From assembly GCA_014529385.2 (NCBI GenBank), contig CM043952.1:68887370-68951369 (forward strand): a stretch of DNA of 64,000 bases, written 5' to 3'. Within the stretch, counting starts at the first letter, position 1. Each line of letters opens with the position of its first letter. Position numbers and translations under genes: made by a program. Positions 43,600-53,776 of the stretch are shown piece after piece. The notes beneath the pieces are model-generated. The model was not told the origin of the DNA. It did no database searches and worked only from the letters and a program-made list of their open reading frames with translations. The DNA is from Adiantum capillus-veneris. Its lineage: Eukaryota; Streptophyta; Polypodiopsida; Polypodiales; Pteridaceae.

Positions 43600-44540
43600 C
43601 TATATTAACATCAGGGTTTTCTCGTTGCAAGGAAGTGTCCGCATCCATAAAGCCAGTTCCAAATGGAGTGGAAGTTACAGCCCACTCCTACATTCTTCGC
43701 CTCCAGTGCGCAGCTGTGGAATCCTCTTGCAGTCTGCCACCACTGATCAAAGACGATGTCAGAGCAGGAGGTGGTGTGCAAAGTAGGACTTCCTCCCGTC
43801 CTTGATTTTGGCTCGATGTCCCTGCAGTGGACATCTCCTGTGAACTAGAGGCTACCACTGCAGTAGAAACACCAGCCACATCCAATACTTGAGCCGCTGT
43901 TTGAGACCCACCCTCAACAGGCATTGCGGCACTTAGAGCCTGTGCCGACGGCGTAGTATTGCGTGAAAGAAATCGATCATCCTCGAAGTGGCACAAAGGG
44001 TGAAGGTAAAGAGGAAAAACTTATTGCAAGGGAAACACCAATGTAAGCATTTTCTTGACCTTGGTATTCATTGGGGTACTGGGCCACATCTTTCCTACCA
44101 CTCATTGACATTATGCTAGCAATCGTTCTCTGACAATCGCTGCCCAAGCCACTGTCCCAAAGTTGGCTGAATGCAATACATTATGTGTTTTAGCAGAAAT
44201 TGTGTAGGTTTTGGCTTGCAACCAAATTGCCTCCAAGAACCAGCAATAGGCATCTCTTATCATTGCATTAGTGAGCCCTGACAACTTATATTTGCCCTTC
44301 ATTTTTAAGCCAAAATCCAGCTCTGCCTCTATAGTAGGAATAACATGTGACGCGCGCACAACACCATCGCTAAACAGGCAACAACATCTTGAAATTCTTT
44401 CAGTTTGTTGTCAATTGAATCTGTTAATTGTTGACCTGCACCATATCCCCAAGAGCTAACTGCTCGATCAAAGCCGTGGCTTGCGAGTGAAGAGGAATAC
44501 CCTATCAATCAAGGTTGGCGAAGACGTGCAGCCGCAAATC
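43600..44540 (-). pseudogene. Gyp-3 extra coding region downstream of integrase
   Basis: Read right to left from about 44500, broken frames encode LTDSIDNKLKEFQDVVACL. A segment (44359-44111) follows with MRASHVIPTIEAELDFGL and WFLEAIWLQAKTYTISAKT. A Ser/Thr/Ala-rich segment (43996-43688) comes next. Some plant gypsy elements carry an additional ORF in this place, at times called env-like. I see no clear signal peptide or membrane span, and I recognise no family. Confidence 0.4.
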
Positions 44541-44558
44541 CTGCAACCATGCGTCCAC

Positions 44559-45720
44559 TCATCTGAGAGCCAGTTGTTGCACAGGAGTAAACAAAATACA
44601 CTGTAACAAGGAGGCCATCATGGTGTCAAAGGCACACAGAAGGAAAGAAGAACACAGAAGCGCAACCTTGAGAAAGCCCTGCAAATAGTGCGAGCAAAGT
44701 ATAAGGTATCCACTGCATACACGAAACCACTCACAAAGAGTTCTCAAAATAGGGCGTGCCACTGTGTCGCAACCATCATAGCCCTTTTCTCGCTTTTTGA
44801 GATTGCATGCTAAATGATCCCCAATCATGATTAAGGTGACTTTTTGCTCTTGTACCACAGCAAAGGGGCACTGAATCGAGGTAGGTGAAAAATAATGGCA
44901 CAATTGGAACCCATTCACTGGCACAGAAATCACCTCCCCCCGCAAGTCAGCCAAATAAAAGGAGGTAGGCCCACATGACTTAAAAATCCAGGACGGCCCC
45001 GACCACTGTAATTTCAGCTTCCCGGCCATCTTCCCAAGGCGGGAATTAAATACAAGAACCAACTGGCCCTGTAAAAATTACAGAGATTTAGGGCGATCCA
45101 ACCATTTCTTTCACCGGGATTGCAAGTCTTGCAACATCGCAAAACTACACAATTTCTCTTCATCTAATTCCTACAAAACATCCAAACGATAAACAATGGA
45201 ATCTTCCAGAAGGAGCCTATCCACAATGAGCATCCACAAACTCGGAACCACATGCTCCACTGGGATCATTGCCTCCATTCTAAATGCCAATTTGAAAGGA
45301 GTTATTCTTGAACAATAGTCCCATAATGCGGAAGGAAGTTTGACATCCCAATCCGTTCTATGCAAATTAACTAGCTTTGTCAAGATACAAACCAATTTCT
45401 TATTAGTTGATTCAGCCTGCCCATTCGCCTAAGGGTAATACGGAGAATATTTCCTGTGTAACACAAAATAAAATTGTAACATTCTCTCCATCACCTTACT
45501 CAAGAAATGGCTGCCTTGATCAGTAACCAACTCGATAGGACAACCATATCTGGAAAAAATATCCTTATATAAGCACCCAGCAACAGAAACCGCTGTATTA
45601 TTTTTCAAAGGCCATGCTTCCACCCATTTAGTTGCATAATCCATGGCCGTCAAAATATACCTATTAACATTGTTATCTACTACTAGTTTAAAAGGCCCAA
45701 TAAAATCCAATCCTTATTTC
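44559..45720 (-). pseudogene. Gyp-3 integrase core and C-terminus (broken)
   Basis: Segment 45710-45429 has MDFIGPFK, DYATKWVEAWP (first Asp) and LVTDQGSHF (second Asp). A TAG at about 45431 separates it from ANGQAESTNKKL, which holds the Glu. Segment 45395-45171 continues the core end. Segment 45062-44559 is the C-terminal part, with LQWSGPSWIFKS and SFYLADLRGEVISVPVNG. There is no chromodomain. Confidence 0.8.
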
Positions 45721-46870
45721 TGAAAAGACTCCAAGGGTAATACTGGCTGCAAAGGCATTCTTGACATTTTAGTAGGTTGCCCCAACCACTGACACACATC
45801 ACAATGTTGTACAAAACCCCTTGCATCTTGAAACAATTTTGGCCACCATAATCCAGATTGTAGCACTTTCCTTGCCATGATCAAAGTTGCAAAGTGGCGT
45901 CGTGCAATGCGTTATGACCCTCCTCCAGAACAGATCCTTGTTCCTATGGTAGGACACATCTTAGCAGGACACCCACTATTGTGCGGCGATAATACAACTT
46001 CCCCATAACAATCTCAAAATTCGGGCTTCGAATAGCGATCAGGTGCTTTTGATGTCTGGACAAGAATGAAGCCATTTCTCCACTGTCGAGAAAATGGAAC
46101 ATCTCCTCATACCAGGTCCAGGAAATGTTGGGGATCATCCTAGTTGATTGCGTAACTGTAAGCTCATCTGTAACTGCTCCTCTCAAAAAGAGAGATGCAT
46201 TCGAAAATTCATCAGCAACCCCCGTCGGTGGCTCGCTAGAATCTAGCCTGGACAGGTAATCAGGCCGCATGCTGAGCTCCAGGATGATGTATCACCTCAA
46301 CATCAAATTTTTGTAACAAGATCACCCATCGAGCTAATCTTCCCGTCAAATTCTATTAGCACATTAGGTATAAAAGAGCCGAATGATCCACATGAAAGAA
46401 AAACCGCGGGCCCAACAGATAATGATGGAACATTTTCACCGAGTAAATCATCCCTAGACATTCTCTTTCTGTTACTGAATATTTTTTTTCCGTGGATGAC
46501 AATCTTTTGCTGGCATAATAGACAGGCCAAAGCCACCCTTGAGTTTGTTCCTACATCAGCACACTGCCAATAGCCCTGTCAGAAGCATCCACAAAAACAT
46601 GAAAATCCTGACCCCAATTCGGAGGGATCATGATCGGAGCTTTGGACAACTGAATTTTTAATCTCCCAAAGGCCAGATCACATTCTTGCATCCATTCAAA
46701 AATCTTGGCATGTGTTGCCTGATTAATAGGGATTGCCAAATGTGCAACAAACCGCAAATGCCTCCCATGCCAACAAGCTTGGCCCAGAAATACTGCACAC
46801 TGCTTCGAATTCGTCAGCATAGGTGCTTCCATAATTGCTGCTATTTTATCCGGATCCACTGAAATGTCAT
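45721..46870 (-). pseudogene. Gyp-3 RNase H and integrase zinc-binding region (broken)
   Basis: Segment 46859-46551 is the RT thumb/connection and RNase H start (MDPDKIAAIMEAP, FHVFVDASDRAIGSVLM). RNase H continues in other frames, with VDHSALLYL and TGRLARWVILL near 46280-46400. Segment 46270-45944 follows with RPDYLSRLDSSEPPTG. The HHCC region (about 45760-45950) is badly shifted. Confidence 0.7.
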
Positions 46871-47600
46871 CCTAAAAAATTACATGACCCAATAATCTCT
46901 CACTTCACAGTGTGAATGCACATTTTAGAGGATTTAAACTAAATTTCACCTCTCTACTTTTCATAAAACATAATTGCAATTGCTTCAAATGCTCTAATTG
47001 CGCTCCAAAGACACTGAAATCATTCACAAATATTCATATAAAATCTGTCAAATAGGGACCAAAAATTTGAAACACATCCCTTTGAAACATTGAAGGCGCA
47101 TTGCGTAATCCAAACCACATTACTGTGCATGCGAAAACACACCATACTATAATAAAAGTTGTTTTAGCCTGATCAACTACAGCCATCCAATTTGGTTATA
47201 TCCACTGAACCCATCCAGAAAAGAATACATCTCGTGCCTTGCCACATCATCCAAAATAGAATCCAGAAATGGAAGCAAAAAAGGGTCTGGAACGATAGCT
47301 GCATTCAGCTTCCTGTAATCCACACAGATGTGAATTTTCTTGTTTTTCTTTGGTACCACCACAATAGGAGAAATCCATTCGGGATTGTCAATAACGGTGA
47401 TAAAACCCACCCACAACAAGCGATCAATTTCCACCTTCACTTGCTTTGCCACATTTGGATTCATCCCATATGAATGATGCTTCACCAGCACTTCATCTGG
47501 TTTTAAATGAATTATATGTTGATAAAACTTTGGATCCAATTCTTTCATGTTGGCGTACTCCCATGCAAAAACATCCTTGAATTCTGTCAACAAATTAATC
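46871..47600 (-). pseudogene. Gyp-3 reverse transcriptase with altered active site
   Basis: Segment 47593-47177 has EFKDVFAWEYANMKELD, WISPIVVVPKKNKKIHICVD and YRKLNAAIVPD. After a frame change the palm continues near 47100-47160. The active-site segment near 47020-47035 reads FVNDFSVFG where FMDDF or FVDDF is expected, so the first Asp of the pair is Asn. The enzyme would be dead even without the frameshifts. Confidence 0.75.
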
Positions 47601-47886
47601 GAGTCTCCTCAAAAACTTGCCTCAAGCTATTTAATAATATGAATGGGTGGAGACTCCGCTTGAGCTCCTAGAAAGACCCGTCTCCAATTCATATTCCTTT
47701 ACCCTTGTTACTTTACTCATCTGTGCTTCAAACTCACGTTCTTGCCTAATAATTTCCTCCAATGGTTTGGAAATAGGAAAGACTTTTTCTTGCCCTTGGC
47801 TCTACTATTCCTGGGTCCCCTAAAGATTTCCCCTCCGAGATCATAGAAATATCTGCAAGATAGAGAGAAACTAAATCCGCGTTAGC

Positions 47887-48449
47887 CTATAGGAATTGCT
47901 CCTCTTCGTCCTCTTCTAATCCTTCCACCATATTCACTGTCTCCGCAATCACCGGCCATGCTGCCTGCACTGGTTGTCTGCATGTTCCCAACATCACCCA
48001 AACTTTCTTGCGACCCTTTTTAACTGTCAGCATATTTGCCTCCCAATTATGCTTTACCCTGGCTCGATGTAACCATGGTCTCCCCAAAAATGATAATCCT
48101 GACTGTGATTCTCAATATTTAAGACTATTAAGGAAACAGCAAAAGACAACCCAGCCACATCCAGCACAATGCCTCGGATTAATCCTATTGGCTATACTCT
48201 TCTCTGACCCGCCATGCAAACTACAAAGGATGCAGGTTCCCAATCACTAAGACCAAAGCACTCACAAGCCGCTTGAGTAATAATATTCACTCTTGCACCT
48301 CCCTCTAATAGGACTTTGTCGATATATGTGCCATGATATCTTATTGAAAGCTCCGGATTGCGTGTATCCATAATCCTAGTTGTTGGCAACGGGACTGAAT
48401 CATCCCGCTCACCCTTAGCTACCGCAATATCAACTTCCATCTCATTCAT
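47887..48449 (-). pseudogene. Gyp-3 protease
   Basis: Segment 48449-48192 has YIDKVLLEGGARVNIIT; relatives have DGGA, so the catalytic Asp is Glu. Segment 48087-47887 has the second block, MGRPWLHRARV, followed by an acidic linker. The two parts are in different frames. Confidence 0.7.
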
Positions 48450-50315
48450 TGCTTTGAAATTTTGCTCAGCAAAGCGTTATGAAAATTTGGAGCCAACTTC
48501 AATAACGATCCCAATCGTACTTGTAATGGTGATTCTAGAACCTCTTTCCCAACAGAATCCCAATTATCCTCTTCCATGGTATTTTCCTTGGTATGGACTT
48601 TCCCCTCTTTCTTTTTGAGAGAGGGGGTCAATGATCCTGTTGATTGCAATGTTGGTACTGAATGTGGCATCCAAGTTATAATCTTTTTACGTACATCTTC
48701 TTGAGTTGCCCAATCCGGGAGCTTAACATCGACTTTTGGTACCACATATTTGCCATAACGGGTAATCAGTGAAACCACCGAGTCTGATTCATCCAGCCCC
48801 TCAATCTGAACCATAGCCACACTTGGCTGCTTCCTAGCACCACGTTCTTGTTTCTTCCAATCATACTCCATAACCTCCAAACACTCGGGCCACCAATGCT
48901 CATCTCCCAAATAGAAAAGGCAGGTCTTGGATCGATTAGGATCTTGGCCACCTCTTCCACGACCAGGACCCCCTCCTTGACCCCGTCCACCGACTTGTCC
49001 TTGAAAAGGCGCCTCTAATGCATGAGCATGCGCCAACGCCACCGTAGGCTCTTGTCCATGCCCTGACTATTGTGACTGCCATGTAGAAGAATCCTGACTC
49101 CTATGGCTACAACCATTGTAATAACATTCCACTGTATTATGGGTGTTGGCTGTGCAGATCGCACACCATTTTTGATTCATTGCACACTCTTGAGCGTTAT
49201 GTTTTGGATTCCGGCACTGAGTACACCACAGATCCTTCAGACTTTTAACCACCGTAGAAGATTCCACCGATCCGGATGGAACACCTTTCCCTTCATGCTG
49301 GGATTTTTTTCGAGGTGCTTCTTCCGATTCTTTCATCGAACCACTGCTGCTTGAATCTGAGGATTTTGAGTCTGCACTCTCCGACTCCGCACCATCACTA
49401 CCACTTCCTGAGATTTACGATGAGATTTCTTGCGATCCTTTTTCTTTGATTTCCTTCGTGATTCCGTATCCTCTAAAGCCTCTCCTGCTACAATAGCCCT
49501 TGCAATAACATTATCCAATGGAGTGGTTACCTTATCCACTATTTCCATAGCAGTTATGAGATCCTTAGTGAGTCCTCGTAGAAAATAATCATTTAACACC
49601 TCGGTTGCTGGCCGTTGTGCCTGAGCTACCCGCTACAAAAGCATCCAAAACTTTGCAGCATAATTCTCCACTGGCAATGACTTTTGACGTAATGTCTGTA
49701 TCTTTTCCAAATGTTGATGGACCGTCTTTTCCATTCTAAATCATCGCAAGAATGCTCTGGACCCTTCAACATACGTCTGAAAGTGATTGTCAAGATACTC
49801 AGACAACTTTCCCTGAAAGTGTGGATTCAAACATCGATTGTCGATTGGAGAGGAACCACAGCGCCAGAATGATTCAATCCATACACTTTATTAAATTGTT
49901 GCAAATGTGCATTAGGGTTTTTCTTTGAAATACCTTGAAAGTGACTATATTTAATCTGACCACCCACCACTGGCTGCGCCATAGTCCCTTGCCCAACTAA
50001 ACCCCCTCCTGGAAAAAGTTGTCAAACAATAGGAGGCAAGAACAATGGCGATGAAACACGGGGATTGCTTACTGGAGTCGGTGGTGGAGCAACATGAGTG
50101 GGTGAGGAAGAGCGCACAGCAGGAGGACATGACTGACTACATGGAGTACGCCGTGCACGCCGAATACGCCGACCCCACACCGGGGTTGGTGATGGAGACA
50201 CATGTTCCTCAACCTGAGGAGCAAAAAAAACGAATTCATCTGAACCGCCTCGCCTTCGTCGTCTCCCCACAATTAGAACAACAGGGTCATGAGGACCCTC
50301 CAACCTAGTGTGCAT
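48446..50315 (-). pseudogene. gag: Gyp-3 gag with three knuckle-like motifs
   Basis: The N-terminal part (50315-50022) is Pro/Arg-rich. Capsid-like segments follow in shifted frames (about 49600-50000), then 49599-49333 with LTKDLITAMEIVDKV and a Lys/Arg-rich tail. Segment 49336-49067 has two CCHC knuckles, CTQCRNPKHNAQEC and CAICTANTHNTVEC. Segment 49042-48446 has a third in degenerate form, CLFYLGDEHWWPEC, with Tyr for the second Cys. The start Met at 50315 is uncertain. Confidence 0.75.
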
Positions 50316-50362
50316 GCATATTCACAACATGTTGGCCATCCTGCATCGTGGTCGCCAGACGT

Positions 50363-50759
50363 AATGCTTGCTACTCCCCACAATGGAGCAATAAGCACTA
50401 CAGGAATGGATACCCTCACATTGCCTTACATTATATGAACAACAAGGTATGTAATTAAAGACAAAATACAAGACAATACACAGGAACAGAACACCGTCTT
50501 CTTCATTAATATGTAACAAAACACAGAATTACATGAGAATGATATATTGATTTCATAAAAGCTATCCACAAAGACTGGTATGCCCCCCCCCCCCCCCCCC
50601 CCCCCAAATACACCCGCTGCTCTAGCGAGATCGGGAATGGTGCAAAACCCCGTCCTATCCCTTGATATCCCATGAAGAACTGGCCCAAAGCCGCATGAAC
50701 TCCTAGTCCACAATGTCCAAACATCCGCAGGACCGCAATGTGTGGCTTATGCCGTAACA
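50363..50759 (-). repeat. Gyp-3 5' LTR (~395 bp)
   Basis: On the minus strand it begins TGTTACGGCATAAGCC at 50759, exactly where the Chr-D LTR is interrupted. It contains a G23 run and an AT-rich U5-like stretch. It ends near GCATTACG at about 50363, followed by TGGCGACCACGATGC, a possible primer site (not the tRNA-iMet type). The inner end is uncertain. Confidence 0.5.
50583..50605. repeat. C23 homopolymer
   Basis: A pure run of 23 C on the plus strand inside the Gyp-3 LTR. The length may vary or be affected by sequencing. Confidence 0.9.
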
Positions 50760-50891
50760 GATCCCTACTGTGGCCGGTCTACCAACTTAACCAATATTCT
50801 AGCTTTTTCTCCCCTAGCACTTCCCCATATTAAATGATCAATTTAACATGAGAAAATCAGCTAGGAGAATTAGATATTCGCTATCATGACA
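50760..50891 (-). repeat. Chr-D 5' LTR, outer 132 bp
   Basis: On the minus strand it starts TGTCATGATAGCGAATATC at 50891 and matches the first 132 bases of Chr-D/E-type LTRs, through GCAGACCGG-CACAGTAGGGATC-type sequence. It is most simply the missing start of the Chr-D 5' LTR. Confidence 0.7.
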
Positions 50892-51480
50892 GAATCTATC
50901 ACCAATTATTCCACATTAGATGGGCACAACTAATGGATCCCAATATCTATAATGAAGAGCAATTGGATTATAATGCAGCAGAGTAGGAGAAGAAAAGCCT
51001 CATCCAAGAACCCATTCTTGTCATGCTGGAAAGGGAGAGTGAAAGACTTCCGACTTGTTGGATCCAAGAAGATAGTGAAAGAGGTTTTGGTGCAGCTTGC
51101 TTACATGCACAAGGAGCTTCCACTACAATACAAAATCTCCAATCTTCCTCTGCATATAGCTAACTATAAGAGTTTCTCTTCTTATTGTTTAGATGGTTGT
51201 AATTTTGGTTTGTGGTTCTCTACTATACAACCAATTCCAGTGCGAGTCATTTACCAGAAGCAATAGAGTGGTGATCGATGATCTACTAGACAAGCCTAAA
51301 TAGGAAACAAAGAAGATAGAAGAGGCCCAAAGATGGGGAAAACAACGGGCTACATGGAAGCTAAGGGCAAAGCAAAGGTGGTTCATGAATGGAAAGAGAA
51401 GCAAACACCGTTAGCCAAGATCATAGAGGATCTAGCTAAGAAGATGGTGGAGAAACCTAAGTGATATGAGGAACCATCAA
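50892..51480 (+). pseudogene. Unrecognised coding remnant
   Basis: From 50896 a plus-strand frame reads through WAQLMDPNIYNEEQLDYN, one stop, then LIQEPILVMLERESERLP and GFGAACLHAQGAST. Later (about 51330-51460) another frame has MEAKGKAKVVHEWKEKQT and IIEDLAKKMVEKPK. Stops are few and the composition is protein-like. I do not recognise it; it may be a captured gene fragment or part of another element. Confidence 0.35.
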
Positions 51481-51489
51481 GAGACTATC

Positions 51490-52140
51490 ACCACAGTTTT
51501 TAGTAGCTCAAGAAAGTAATTCCATAAAAGAAGTGTCTAGTAAGGAAGAGGTTGACAAGAGAGTTGATGATGTAACTGGCAAAAACAAATCATTCACTAG
51601 TTCATTGCTTGAGAGAGAGTCGACTAGATATAGATCTTAATTAAACACAAGATAGTAATTAATCCTCTAGGAAACTTGATAAATAAGAGCTAAAGATCTT
51701 GATTAAGAGAAGGAGTAGATCAATCAGAGAGATATAAGGCTTAATTGAATATGAGAATAGATTAATTGGTAATTAAATAGCTCAATTGAGCACGAGAGAG
51801 AAAGAGAGATAAAGCAAGTTTTGGTGCTTAATTGAGAGAGATAATCGGGCTTAATTGAGGGTGATAGTCATCTATGTGTTGGGATAGGCATCTCCTTCTG
51901 TAACCATGGAAAACACCTCTACACTTATAGCTTAGTGTTTGGCATTTGGCCTATATGTTGTATGGCTATGTGTAATAAGCTAAGTAGAAAGGGAGGAGCT
52001 CCAACCGGATATCTACTCCAGGCTTATAAATAAAGCCCTCTATGTACATATTTTTATGTTATGCTGTGTAATTTAATGTTTTTGAGTCAAAATCACGAGT
52101 ACTCTCTCTCTCTCTCTCTTTAATTGTGTAAGCTATATCT

Positions 52141-52180
<40 letters not shown>

Positions 52181-52218
52181 CTCCTTGAGCACACACACAC
52201 CATCATCCCCCAACAACA
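51490..52218 (+). repeat. Cop-1 5' LTR (left end uncertain)
   Basis: The right end is CCCCAACAACA at 52218. TATAAATAA at 52024-52032 is the probable TATA box. CT and AC runs lie at 52099-52120 and 52143-52177. The left part is full of TTAATTGA-type motifs. The start was not located. Confidence 0.6.
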
Positions 52219-52230
52219 GGTATCAGAGCC
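52219..52230 (+). promoter_or_regulatory. Cop-1 primer binding site
   Basis: GGTATCAGAGCC directly after the LTR, the copia-type tRNA-iMet site lacking or having altered its first T. Confidence 0.75.
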
Positions 52231-53103
52231 AATGAGCATCATGACAAGCTTAGAAATCCTATTAGCATCGCATAGAAGCCCAGTTTGTTGATTTTCAAGT
52301 GCATTACTCATCATCACTGATTAGAAGGTGATAAAGAAGCCCAAATCAGCCCCTTAATTGAAGAAAATCGAGAGCATGGCTTGAAGTTTCTTTGATCCGA
52401 GCTCGCGGATGTTTTTCCCTCATTGAGGTGCTCTCTCCTACAACTTTGGATCATGCAAAGCTGAAAATTTCAGCTTATCTCCTCATTCAACGGCTTCGGC
52501 TTCGCTTCAAAATCTCTTCTCGGCCTTGGAGATTCGCCGATCAGCCCTTGCGGATGCAGTCACAACTCAAAAATGACCCTGTTGCAATACCTGATTACGG
52601 ATTGGCTTCAAGATCAGCCCACGTCGCTTTGGACGACAATTGCACATCTCAGCAACTCTCAGGTCTCGTTTTTTGTGTACATAATGCCTTTTTTTGAATT
52701 ATAGTAGCCTTTTGAGCCTTTGATTGGCTAGTGGATCTTCACACCAACATACTACACAACTCCAACAATTTGCAAAGCTCCCATTATAATCTTTTTGTTG
52801 ATTAAAACCCACAAGTTTATGCACACTAGAAGTGGCAGCCAAGCTCGACATCGACAACACGCTCAACTTCATTACCAAGCTCGACATCGTCAATATTTTA
52901 TGGTCGATTTGTATTCGATCAAGCTTCCAAGCTGTTTGAACTTCAAAGTGTGCTTCTCCAAGGCACACACACACACTTCCACACGTGAAGAGTGACTTCA
53001 CAATTTTGGCTTCCGATCATTGTGTACAGGGCAAGACACTACCATAGAGAGAGTCTCTCTACTGGTAAGACCAAGTCCCTTCATGTGTATAACCATTTTG
53101 CAC

Positions 53104-53776
53104 CATGGGAGAAAAAGGGATTGAAAATTTTAATGGGGATGGTTTCATACATGGCAGACAAAGCTACGTGGATATCTCATGAAAATACAGTTATAGTCTG
53201 TTGTAAAACCAAGAGTAAGCGAACTATCCACTTCTATTGAAGGCACTCTCACTAGGGTCCAAAACGCACAAGCACAAGCTAAAGATGAACAAGCACTCGG
53301 CATAATTATCACATCACTCCATGATATTATGTGCACTTTACAGATAGCTGCACCACTGTAATCCAAGCATAGGATATTCTTGAACATAACTTTGGTGCTA
53401 AACAAAACCAAAGTAAAATTAGCTTAAAGAAAAATCTTTACAAACTTACTATGCTTCAACAAGAGGATGTTTCAAGCCTTGTTAACAGACTAATGAGCAT
53501 AATCACGCAGTTCACTTACATTCAGTGCCAATTCCCAGAAGAAGATGAAGTCGCTATGCTCTTGAGTGCTCTACCTAAAGTTTTAGGAACCCATACCTTC
53601 TCTACAATATGTTACAGGGGAAATCCATGAAGAAGAAAAGAAAAATAAGAAGAAATTTGAATCAGTGGGAGGAGCTTATTTTACATCATCATCATCGTCA
53701 TCATCTAGGGCGTCATCATCATCACCTAGATTAAATAACAAGAAGTGTTATGAGTGTTGTAAGCTTGGACACTTCT
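53104..53776 (+). pseudogene. gag: Cop-1 gag fragment
   Basis: It begins near EKGIENFNGDGF, a typical copia gag start. After frameshifts it continues LYKLTMLQQEDVSSLV, MSIITQF and EVAMLLSALPKVL. A Ser-rich stretch leads to the knuckle NNKKCYECCKLGHF, which is cut by Chr-E before its last Cys. This is the UBN2-type gag of Ty1/copia elements. Confidence 0.75.

Larger units (their letters stand above)
43561..50759 (-). mobile_element. Gyp-3: decayed non-chromovirus Ty3/gypsy element
   Basis: Minus-strand element with a short 5' LTR (~50363-50759), gag with several zinc knuckles, protease, RT, RNase H, integrase without a chromodomain and an extra coding region 3' of integrase. RT and RNase H motifs (KLNAAIVPDPFLLPFLD, ADYLSRL) point to the Athila/Tat side of plant gypsy elements. 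There is no second RNase H between RNase H and integrase. No 3' LTR is found; the element adjoins the Gyp-2 LTR. Many frameshifts, and the RT and protease active sites are altered. Confidence 0.75.
28023..50891 (-). mobile_element. Chr-D: chromovirus with 5' LTR split by a 15 kb block
   Basis: A minus-strand family member. From right to left: 5' LTR start (50891-50760), a 15 kb interruption (50759-35788), the rest of the 5' LTR (35787-34856), primer site, leader (34454-34840), gag, protease, RT, RNase H, integrase, chromodomain, 3' UTR, polypurine tract and a 3' LTR remnant cut by Chr-C. The internal region is ~5.5 kb. That the two LTR parts belong together is inferred from order and orientation; about 550 bases of LTR are missing between them. 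Confidence 0.75.
51490..53776 (+). mobile_element. Cop-1: 5' part of a Ty1/copia element
   Basis: Plus strand: an LTR (left end not found) ending at 52218, a primer site, a ~880 base leader and the N-terminal to knuckle part of gag. Chr-E is inserted directly after the knuckle at 53777, so the rest of Cop-1 is displaced beyond the window or lost. The leader (52231-53090) has no conserved frame; it includes two close copies of CAAGCTCGACATCG near 52838 and 52880. Confidence 0.75.

Noticed and set aside
52699-53001. Open frames on both strands in the Cop-1 leader
   Set aside because: They are not conserved with copia proteins. The region lies between primer site and gag start, and the frames overlap on opposite strands.
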